Notes under the pieces: model-generated
Told to the model about the DNA's origin: nothing
Seen by the model: only the letters and a program-made list of their open reading frames with translations
Databases searched by the model: none
Shown: one piece after another, positions 1-5,356 of the stretch
How positions within the stretch are numbered: position 1 is the stretch's first letter
Layout: every line of letters starts with the position of its first letter
From: Bacteroidota bacterium
GTDB lineage: Bacteria; Bacteroidota; Bacteroidia; Chitinophagales; Chitinophagaceae
Assembly (NCBI GenBank): GCA_028876035.1
Contig: JAGWTK010000304.1
Location: forward strand, 1-5,356
Reading direction: 5' to 3'
Length of the DNA stretch: 5,356 bases
Program-made: the position numbers and the translations under genes

Positions 1-25
1 CTCTTCTTCAAGGGGCCTTTTTTTT
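1..25 (+). terminator. Right half of a probable intrinsic terminator, cut by the window edge
   Basis: The sequence AAGGGGCC at 10-17 is followed directly by eight T residues (18-25). This is the typical right arm plus T-run of a rho-independent terminator on the + strand. The matching left arm (GGCCCC-like) would lie before position 1, with the pyrimidine-rich bases 1-9 as the loop, so the hairpin cannot be confirmed here. If correct, it ends a + strand gene lying to the left and separates it from the genes in this window. Confidence 0.4.
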
Positions 26-81
26 CCGCATCCGCCCCGCCTCCTTCACTGTACAATAGTAATTACTACCTGCAGCTCACC

Positions 82-89
82 TATTTTTG
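82..89 (+). promoter_or_regulatory. Possible Bacteroidota -7 promoter element (TATTTTTG)
   Basis: TATTTTTG matches the Bacteroidota sigma-ABfr -7 consensus TAnnTTTG. No clear TTG/TTTG -33 partner is visible about 20 bases upstream, which weakens the call. A transcript from here would have a leader of about 150 bases before the first gene, containing the short repeats listed for the upstream region. The motif is short and AT-rich, so chance occurrence is likely. Confidence 0.2.
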
Positions 90-127
90 TTTATGAATTG
101 TTATCGACCCCGTTAACGAAATAAGAT

Positions 128-143
128 ATCGTTCATGATCGTT
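128..143 (+). promoter_or_regulatory. Tandem ATCGTT half-sites with 10-base period
   Basis: ATCGTT occurs at 128-133 and again at 138-143, separated by CATG, giving a start-to-start distance of 10 bases, about one helical turn. Direct repeats with this spacing are typical of OmpR/PhoB-type response regulators, the class that includes CusR and CzcR, which control metal efflux operons in Proteobacteria. Linking this site to such a regulator is inference; no regulator gene is visible and the repeat is only six bases. Confidence 0.2.
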
Positions 144-228
144 TGATTATCTGTGATTCACGTAACCTGCAACAATGTGTTGTTTGGTTTCTTAACATCG
201 CAATAACCAGCAACAATAAAACGGAGAT

Positions 229-236
229 TATATTTG
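229..236 (+). promoter_or_regulatory. Possible Bacteroidota -7 promoter element (TATATTTG)
   Basis: TATATTTG matches TAnnTTTG exactly and ends 7 bases before the ATG at 244. Transcription from it would begin almost at the start codon, giving a nearly leaderless mRNA. There is no TTG about 20 bases upstream, so the -33 half is missing. Either this is a chance match or the first gene is transcribed with almost no leader. Confidence 0.2.
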
Positions 237-243
237 CGAACCA

Positions 244-612
244 ATGTTGAAAAAACTCATCGTCATATTTGTTATGTTCGTCCACGTCAACGGTTCGATG
301 TTCCTGCCCCAAACAGCAGAAAAGGATATCTATAACCGCAGCGGACAGCAGGAACGTGATGTGAACACACTGATAGAGTTTGTATACGCGAGCCTCAATA
401 TTCATCAAAACAACAACCCTGTTGATAACGATGATGACCAGGGTCAGAATTTTCACCTGGTGAAACTGGTCGACTATCACCTGGCGCTCGACCCGGTGTA
501 TCTTCGTCCGCAGGCAGTCCCCAGGACCGACCTTCTTCACTACGGCACACACCCGGTCGAAAAAATTCCCCTGGTAAGCACCGAAATTGTAGCGCCTCCG
601 CCTAAATGCTGA
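244..612 (+). CDS. Small secreted or membrane-anchored protein of unknown function, leading the czc gene group
   Basis: A 122-residue protein whose family I cannot name. The start MLKK followed by a hydrophobic run (about residues 5-15, LIVIFVMFVHV) looks like a signal peptide or anchor, so the rest probably lies in the periplasm; there is no lipobox. The middle is polar and acidic (DNDDD at 61-65), with histidines at 54, 71, 79, 99 and 103. The protein ends PPPKC, and C122 is its only cysteine. These residues could bind a metal, but that is inference. It is encoded 80 bases before czcC on the same strand, so a link to metal efflux, for example as a periplasmic metal-binding accessory or sensor, is plausible by position only. 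ATG 244 is preferred because it keeps the hydrophobic start; M19 (ATG 298) would lose it. There is no Shine-Dalgarno; GGAG at 223-226 is too far upstream. I have an unverified impression that similar proteins sit before czc genes in other Bacteroidota. Confidence 0.7.
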   Translation: MLKKLIVIFVMFVHVNGSMFLPQTAEKDIYNRSGQQERDVNTLIEFVYASLNIHQNNNPVDNDDDQGQNFHLVKLVDYHLALDPVYLRPQAVPRTDLLHYGTHPVEKIPLVSTEIVAPPPKC

Positions 613-614
613 TC

Positions 615-640
615 AACAAATAGTCTTGCCATCATTTGTT
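615..640 (+). repeat. Inverted repeat in the leader of czcC (first hairpin)
   Basis: AACAAAT (615-621) and ATTTGTT (634-640) are perfect 7-base complements around a 12-base loop. The stem is AT-rich and so weak as RNA. It starts 3 bases after the stop codon of the small leader gene. It could be an operator, part of an mRNA structure with the hairpin just downstream, or chance. Confidence 0.35.
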
Positions 641-643
641 TTG

Positions 644-664
644 GTCTGCCGCTTCCTGGCAGAC
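644..664 (+). repeat. GC-richer hairpin in the leader of czcC (second hairpin)
   Basis: GTCTGCC (644-650) and GGCAGAC (658-664) form a perfect 7-base stem around the 7-base loop GCTTCCT, extendable by one G-U pair (643 with 665). It lies between the leader gene and czcC, ending 28 bases before the czcC start. What follows is T-rich but not a continuous T-run, so it is at best a weak terminator or attenuator. It could also be a processing or stability element that sets different levels for the leader gene and the efflux genes. Confidence 0.45.
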
Positions 665-692
665 TTATTTACACATTTTAACCGACATCACC

Positions 693-1970
693 ATGAAGTC
701 CCCGCTTCATCTAAAGCTTTTCATGCCTGTTGCATTGGTATGGGCAGCCATCTTTAACGCAAATGCACAACAAGACACTGTTACCATCACGCTTTCACAG
801 GCTGAGCAACAATTCACCAGTAAAAACCTGCAGCTCCTTGCAGAGAAGTACAATATAGATATCGCCCGTGCAGGAGAGATCCAGGCAAGATTGTATAACA
901 ATCCAAACTTCCAGGTAAGCTCTGCACTGTACAACCAGGAGCAAAAGAAATGGCTGGACGTGAGCAACAACACCGGGCAGTACAGCTTCGGCATCCAGCA
1001 GCTTATCACGCTGGCCGGCAAACGCAATAAACAGATCCAGCTCGCACAAACCAATACCAGGCAGGCAGAAAACAGCTTCTTCGATTTGTTGCGAACCCTC
1101 CGCTATACATTGAGAAGCGGTTTTTACAATATTTACTTTCTCCAGCACTCGGTAAAAGCCTACGCCGCACAGATTGCCACGCTCGAAAGATTAGATGCAG
1201 CTTATAGCGATCTGCAAACGAAAGGCGTTGTTACGCTCAAAGACCTTGTGCGCATCCGCTCACTCCTGTATTCATTAAAGGCGGAGCAAACTGGTTTACA
1301 GAACCAGCTGAATGATGCGGAGGCAGATCTTCGCCTGCTGATGCAAAATAACAAAAGCTGGTATGTAGCGCAGGCAGACAGCAGCCTGCTAAATACCAAT
1401 ATTGATCGGCTGAACCTGCAACAACTTACCGACAGTGCCATTGCCAATAGGTATGACCTGAAACAAGCGGCCACCGCATTGCAATACAACCAGCAAAACT
1501 ATAGTCTGCAGAAAGCGTTGCGCGTACCCGACCTGAGCCTGGGGGCGGAATTCGATAAACGCGGTAGTTATATTAACAATGCCTCCTTCCTGAATGCCGC
1601 CATTGATCTTCCGTTCTTCAACCGCAACCAGGGAAATATTAAGGCTGCAAAGCTTGGTATAGAACAAAGCAAACTTCAACTCGAGTTACAGCAGTCCATC
1701 GTTGAAAATGACGTGCAAAAAGCGTATGCCCACCTGCTTACCACCCAGCAAATGCTGAAGAACATTGATCCGGCATTCAGGAACCAGTTCCAGCAACTGA
1801 TGGATGGTGTAACAGAAAACTTTTTGAAGCGGAATATCAGTTTGCTCGACTTCACCGATTTCGTCGAATCGTATAAAAACAATGTGCTGCAGTTAAACCA
1901 GTTGCAAAACGACCGCATGCAGGCCATTGAAGCACTTAATTTCTCAGTGGGAAAAACCATCGTTGACTAA
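693..1970 (+). CDS. czcC: CzcC-like outer-membrane channel of a heavy-metal RND efflux system (TolC family)
   Basis: A 425-residue outer-membrane efflux protein, the usual length for CzcC. It should form a trimeric beta-barrel plus periplasmic alpha-helical tunnel through which CzcA and CzcB expel metal ions. Start ATG 693 gives a good signal peptide: positive n-region (K2, K8), hydrophobic core, and cleavage after the ANA motif at A25, leaving QQD. The frame stays open upstream to an ATG at 636, but that adds 19 residues that spoil the signal and are read through a hairpin. Two outer-membrane efflux (OEP) repeats are seen, about residues 30-215 and 235-420, mostly long Gln/Leu-rich helices. 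Family marks are GIQQLITLAGKR (100-111) in the first half and DLPFFNRNQGNI (305-316) in the second. There is no lipobox, so it is not acylated like some TolC relatives. The next gene begins 20 bases after the stop. The family is secure; the metal is not. Confidence 0.93.
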   Translation: MKSPLHLKLFMPVALVWAAIFNANAQQDTVTITLSQAEQQFTSKNLQLLAEKYNIDIARAGEIQARLYNNPNFQVSSALYNQEQKKWLDVSNNTGQYSFGIQQLITLAGKRNKQIQLAQTNTRQAENSFFDLLRTLRYTLRSGFYNIYFLQHSVKAYAAQIATLERLDAAYSDLQTKGVVTLKDLVRIRSLLYSLKAEQTGLQNQLNDAEADLRLLMQNNKSWYVAQADSSLLNTNIDRLNLQQLTDSAIANRYDLKQAATALQYNQQNYSLQKALRVPDLSLGAEFDKRGSYINNASFLNAAIDLPFFNRNQGNIKAAKLGIEQSKLQLELQQSIVENDVQKAYAHLLTTQQMLKNIDPAFRNQFQQLMDGVTENFLKRNISLLDFTDFVESYKNNVLQLNQLQNDRMQAIEALNFSVGKTIVD

Positions 1971-1990
1971 ACATTTTCAAAATAATTTGT

Positions 1991-3070
1991 ATGAAAGCCC
2001 TGAATTTTTTCTTCCTTACTACGCTTACTGTCCTTTTTGTGACCGGCTGTGGTGAACACACGGCGGAGGCGCCCAAGAGTGATAACCCGGTGCCGGACAG
2101 CATTATTGCAAAAGCAGAAACCGCGCCTGTTTCCCTCACAGATATTGCAGAATCGGTAAAACTCAACGGCAAAATTGAGCCCAGCGAAAGCCGGCAGGCA
2201 AAAGTATATGCGCTGGTGAGCGGTCGCATCAAATCGCTGTCGGTTGAACTCGGTGATTATGTACGCCAGGGCCAGACACTGGCCGTTTTGCAAAGTACCG
2301 AGGTAGCCAATGTGGGCAACGACCTGGCAACTGCCGGGTCAAACCTGGATATCGCAAAAAAGAACTTTGAATCTACCCAGCAGTTGTACAAAAGCAACCT
2401 GGCAACAGAAAGGGATGTGACCACTGCTCAGCTCGAACTCAATAAGGCGAATTCCGAATACAACCGCGCAAAGCAGGTAGCATCTATTACCGGTGGTAAT
2501 AATGCGGTATATACACTTACTGCCCCCATCAGCGGCACAGTGATAGAAAAGACGATTACTAACAATTCAGAAGTACGGCAGGACAATAACAACGCGCTTT
2601 TTACCGTAGCCGATTTGTCGACCGTTTGGATTATCGCCAGTGTATACGAATCTGATATCAACAAGATCAGAATTGGTGACAATGTGCTGGTGAATACATT
2701 GGCGAGTCCTGATAAGAATTACCCTGGAAAAATCGATAAGATCTATGATGTGCTCGACCCGCAATCCAGAACAATGAAGGTGCGCATCAGCATGCCGAAT
2801 CCACAGAATGAACTAAAGCCGGAGATGTTCGCAACTTTAATGGTTCGCGGGAAATCGGAAGGGAAGGCACTGGCGATCCCATCGAAGGCTGTTGTATTGG
2901 ATAATAGCCTTCAGTACGTGGTGGTCAAAAAAGACAAACAACTTAGCACCAAACCAATTAAAGTGTTGAAACGAGTGGGCGATCTCTCCTTTGTATCCGG
3001 GCTGGAAGAAGGAGAACAGGTGGTTACCAATTCCCAGGTTTTTTTGTTTCAGGCGCTCAACACTAAATAA
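1991..3070 (+). CDS. czcB: CzcB-like periplasmic adaptor (membrane-fusion protein), lipoprotein
   Basis: A 359-residue membrane-fusion protein that links the inner-membrane pump to the outer-membrane channel. The N-terminus is a lipoprotein signal with lipobox VTGC, so C20 should be acylated and the protein tethered to a membrane. The order is typical: first lipoyl half (about 70-102, with SGRI and GDYVRQGQ), alpha-helical hairpin (about 103-168), second lipoyl half (173-208, APISGTV at 178-184), beta-barrel (about 209-287, including LDPQSRTMKVR at 255-265) and membrane-proximal domain (about 292-355). It is much shorter than the roughly 520-residue CzcB of Cupriavidus and lacks a His-rich N-terminal metal-binding part; H23 is the only histidine. 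It thus looks like a plain bridging adaptor with little metal-binding capacity of its own. It lies 20 bases after czcC and 14 before czcA, so co-translation is expected. No Shine-Dalgarno is visible; the start is fixed by the lipoprotein signal. Confidence 0.93.
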   Translation: MKALNFFFLTTLTVLFVTGCGEHTAEAPKSDNPVPDSIIAKAETAPVSLTDIAESVKLNGKIEPSESRQAKVYALVSGRIKSLSVELGDYVRQGQTLAVLQSTEVANVGNDLATAGSNLDIAKKNFESTQQLYKSNLATERDVTTAQLELNKANSEYNRAKQVASITGGNNAVYTLTAPISGTVIEKTITNNSEVRQDNNNALFTVADLSTVWIIASVYESDINKIRIGDNVLVNTLASPDKNYPGKIDKIYDVLDPQSRTMKVRISMPNPQNELKPEMFATLMVRGKSEGKALAIPSKAVVLDNSLQYVVVKKDKQLSTKPIKVLKRVGDLSFVSGLEEGEQVVTNSQVFLFQALNTK

Positions 3071-3084
3071 TTCAATACCCCTGT

Positions 3085-5356
3085 ATGAACAAGTTCATCA
3101 AAAAAATAATAGCGCTCTCGCTCAAGAATAAGCTTTTCATTTTTTTTGCAACGCTTATTCTGATTGTATGGGGCGTCATCGCTTTCAAAAGCATTCCCAT
3201 CGAAGCGTTTCCCGATGTGACCAATACACAGATCACCATTATCACCCAGTGGCCGGGCAGAAGTGCCGAAGAGGTTGAGAAATATGTAACGATACCTGTA
3301 GAAATTGCCATGAACCCGGTGCAAAAAAGGACGTCTGTTCGTTCAACTACGGTATTCGGCCTCTCGGTTGTAAAAGTGATTTTCGAAGACAATGTGGACG
3401 ATGCATTTGCGCGCCAGCAGGTAAATAATCTCTTAAGGGATATTACGCTGCCCGATGGCGCTGATCCCGATGTGCAGCCTCCTACCGGTCCCACGGGCGA
3501 AATCTTCCGCTATACACTCCAGAGTACGACCAAAACGGCCAGGGAATTAAAAACCCTGCAGGATTGGGTGATCGAACGGCAGTTCCTGGGTGTGCCAGGT
3601 GTAGGTGATGTAGTAAGTTTTGGCGGTGAAGTGAAAACCTTTGAAATAAAAGTAAACCCTCAACAGCTCGCGTCTTACGATATCACCCCTCTGGATGTTT
3701 ACAACGCAGTAGCAAAAAGCAATATCAATGTTGGCGGAGATGTTATCGTTGACAATTCGCAGGCCTACGTTGTACGTGGTATTGGCTTGCTGAATAATAT
3801 TGACGAAATAAACAATATCATCGTTGACAATATCAATGGCACGCCTATTCTTGTTAAGGACGTAGCAGAAGTGAGCAATTCAAGTTTACCGCGCCTGGGC
3901 CAGGTTGGGCGTGATCTGCAGAACGATGTGGTAGAAGGTATCATTGTCATGCGCAAAGGAGAAAATCCCAGTGAGGTCATCAAAAAGGTGCAGGCAAAGA
4001 TCGATTACCTGAACAACAAGGTGCTCCCCGCCGATGTAAAGATCAATACGTTTTACAACCGCAATGACCTGATCAATTTCGCCACGCATACCGTACTGCA
4101 TAATATGCTGGAAGGTATCCTGTTCGTGACGGTAATTGTTTTTCTTTTTATGGCCGACTGGCGTACAACGGTGATCGTGGCCATCGTCATTCCGCTGGCA
4201 CTCTTGTTTGCCTTTATATGTCTTACACTGAAAGGAATGTCGGCCAACCTGCTGTCGATGGGCGCGATCGACTTTGGTATTATCATCGATGGTGCCGTGG
4301 TGATGGTGGAAGGGATATTCGTGTTGCTGGATGCCAAGGCACACGAAATGGGTATGGAACGGTTTAACAAACTTTCCAAGCTTGGATTGATAAAGTCTAC
4401 CGGCGGCGAACTCGGCAAGGCCATCTTCTTTTCCAAACTGATCATCATCGCAGGTCTTCTGCCCATTTTCTCCTTTGAAAAGGTAGAAGGTAAGATGTTT
4501 TCGCCCCTGGCCTGGACACTTGGTTTTGCCCTGCTGGGTGCGCTGATTCTAACACTCACCCTGATACCCCTGCTCAGCAGCATTCTCCTTAAAAAGAATG
4601 TGCGTGAGAAGCATAACCCATTTGTAGCGTTTATTACAAAGGGGGTAATGCGTATGTTCGCCCGCGTATACCGCTATAAACGGGCAACCTTGCTGGTAGC
4701 AGCAACACTGGTGGTGGCCGGCCTTTCCTTATTTAAATTCCTTGGAACAGAGTTCCTACCCGAACTGGATGAGGGCGCCATCTATATCCGTGCTACCTGT
4801 CCGCTCAGTGTTTCCCTCGAAGATTCACGCGACATCGCCAACAAGATGCGCCGGATCATCCGCAATTTCCCCGAAGTGCGCCAGGTAATGTCGCAGACCG
4901 GAAGACCTAATGATGGTACCGATGCAACCGGGTTTTACAATATCGAGTTCCATGTAGACATCTATCCCAAAAGCGAATGGAAGAGTAAGATCAGCAAAGA
5001 GGAACTCATTGAGCAAATGAAACAAAAGCTATCGGCGTTCCCGGGCATAGATCTCAATTTCTCGCAGCCGATTATGGACAATGTGGAAGAAGCCGTGTCG
5101 GGCGTTAAAGGATCACTTTGCGTGAAAGTGTATGGGGATTCACTCGCCTATACAGAAAAGAAGGCCGGTGAAATATATGATGTGATGAAAGGCATACGCG
5201 GTATTGAAGATCTGGGTATCATCCGCAATATTGGTCAGCCTGAATTGCGCATCGATTTGGATCAAAACAAAATGGCCTTATATGGTGTCACCACGGCAGA
5301 TGCCAATGCTGTCATAGAAATGGCCATTGGCGGTAAAGCAGTGTCACAGATTTATG
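3085..5356 (+). CDS. czcA: CzcA-like heavy-metal efflux pump of the RND superfamily, 3' end cut by the window
   Basis: The inner-membrane proton/metal antiporter of the system; 757 codons are visible with no stop, out of about 1,030-1,050 normal for the family. ATG 3085 is the only reasonable start, since TAA at 3064-3066 closes the frame upstream. TM1 is about residues 17-34, followed by the first periplasmic porter half (FPDV at 42-45). TM2-TM6 run about 344-500, TM7 about 535-552, and then the second porter half. TM4 carries DFGIIIDGAVVMVEG (396-410); D396, D402 and E409 match in spacing the proton-relay residues D402, D408 and E415 of Cupriavidus CzcA, which marks the heavy-metal (HME) branch rather than drug pumps. 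By hand alignment the CusA copper/silver methionines 573, 623 and 672 fall on I568, N619 and E669, favouring divalent cations such as Zn, Co, Ni or Cd. The usual VEN after the motif reads VEG here. TM8-TM12 lie beyond the window. Confidence 0.95.
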   Translation, partial: MNKFIKKIIALSLKNKLFIFFATLILIVWGVIAFKSIPIEAFPDVTNTQITIITQWPGRSAEEVEKYVTIPVEIAMNPVQKRTSVRSTTVFGLSVVKVIFEDNVDDAFARQQVNNLLRDITLPDGADPDVQPPTGPTGEIFRYTLQSTTKTARELKTLQDWVIERQFLGVPGVGDVVSFGGEVKTFEIKVNPQQLASYDITPLDVYNAVAKSNINVGGDVIVDNSQAYVVRGIGLLNNIDEINNIIVDNINGTPILVKDVAEVSNSSLPRLGQVGRDLQNDVVEGIIVMRKGENPSEVIKKVQAKIDYLNNKVLPADVKINTFYNRNDLINFATHTVLHNMLEGILFVTVIVFLFMADWRTTVIVAIVIPLALLFAFICLTLKGMSANLLSMGAIDFGIIIDGAVVMVEGIFVLLDAKAHEMGMERFNKLSKLGLIKSTGGELGKAIFFSKLIIIAGLLPIFSFEKVEGKMFSPLAWTLGFALLGALILTLTLIPLLSSILLKKNVREKHNPFVAFITKGVMRMFARVYRYKRATLLVAATLVVAGLSLFKFLGTEFLPELDEGAIYIRATCPLSVSLEDSRDIANKMRRIIRNFPEVRQVMSQTGRPNDGTDATGFYNIEFHVDIYPKSEWKSKISKEELIEQMKQKLSAFPGIDLNFSQPIMDNVEEAVSGVKGSLCVKVYGDSLAYTEKKAGEIYDVMKGIRGIEDLGIIRNIGQPELRIDLDQNKMALYGVTTADANAVIEMAIGGKAVSQIY

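Larger units (their letters stand above)
26..243 (+). promoter_or_regulatory. Non-coding upstream region, probable control region of the metal-efflux genes
   Basis: No convincing gene lies in these 218 bases. The stretch is AT-rich and holds several short symmetric or repeated elements: the palindrome CGTTAACG (111-118), a tandem ATCGTT pair (128-133 and 138-143), GTGA-T-TCAC (153-161), AACAA-TGTG-TTGTT (171-184) and an exact direct repeat GCAACAAT (169-176 and 210-217). It is the only sizeable gap before the run of four same-strand genes, so the promoter and operators of the group most likely lie here. No single element is long enough to assign to a named regulator, and no regulator gene is present in the window. 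Confidence 0.5.

Noticed and set aside
2..124. Open + strand frame from the left edge to TAA at 122-124
   Set aside because: It reads through the GGGGCC plus T-run terminator-like sequence and gives a low-complexity product without any recognisable motif; non-coding DNA explains it better.
153..161. TGTGATTCACG as a CRP-like site
   Set aside because: The two half-sites are separated by one base instead of the six needed for a CRP site, and Bacteroidota usually lack the classical CRP consensus.
133..552. A 139-codon open frame on the minus strand, longer than the 122-codon sense gene it covers
   Set aside because: It lies in codon phase with the sense gene, a common cause of antisense open frames when TTA, CTA and TCA codons are rare. 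Its product resembles no family I know, and its right end overlaps nearly the whole sense gene, which has an export signal and sits in line with the operon.
636..692. 19-codon N-terminal extension of czcC from ATG 636
   Set aside because: It would place a non-signal sequence before an otherwise complete signal peptide starting at 693, and it is read through the 644-664 hairpin.
1992..3494. Several minus-strand open frames of about 65-140 codons across czcB and early czcA
   Set aside because: All are shadows of strongly supported + strand genes; none shows a family motif or a plausible start context.
3085..5356. Drug-efflux (AcrB/HAE) pump as an alternative identity for the RND gene
   Set aside because: The DFG-x3-DGA-x4-E motif in TM4 and the adjacent CzcB- and CzcC-type partners are characteristic of the heavy-metal branch.

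Overview
The window looks like chromosomal DNA of a Bacteroidota bacterium, probably of the Chitinophagaceae or a related group. Three things suggest this: none of the four gene starts has a usable Shine-Dalgarno sequence, the start contexts are AT-rich, and the periplasmic adaptor is a lipoprotein. The protein sequences also read like that group. The assignment rests on reading alone, with no database search.

Layout, all genes on the + strand. Positions 1-25 look like the right arm and T-run of a terminator for a gene off the left edge. Positions 26-243 are non-coding, with several short repeats and two loose matches to the Bacteroidota -7 promoter motif; this is the best place for the control region of the downstream genes. 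A small secreted or membrane-anchored protein of unknown function (122 residues) lies at 244-612. An 80-base gap with two hairpins (613-692) follows. Then comes a tightly packed heavy-metal RND efflux set: outer-membrane channel czcC (693-1970), lipoprotein membrane-fusion adaptor czcB (1991-3070) and inner-membrane pump czcA (from 3085, cut by the right edge after 757 codons).

Together the three czc products should form a CzcCBA-type tripartite complex. CzcA uses proton influx to drive metal cations from the periplasm or inner membrane, CzcB bridges and seals the assembly, and CzcC opens through the outer membrane. The CzcA membrane motif (D396, D402, E409) marks the heavy-metal (HME) branch of the RND family. 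The three methionines that bind Cu(I)/Ag(I) in CusA appear to be replaced by I568, N619 and E669, which favours divalent cations (Zn, Co, Ni, Cd) over copper or silver. The exact metal cannot be settled from sequence.

The efflux genes are ordinary. The least explained parts are the small leader protein, with its acidic and histidine-bearing middle and Pro-Pro-Pro-Lys-Cys end, and the structured gap between it and czcC. No mobile element, CRISPR array, tRNA or rRNA was seen.
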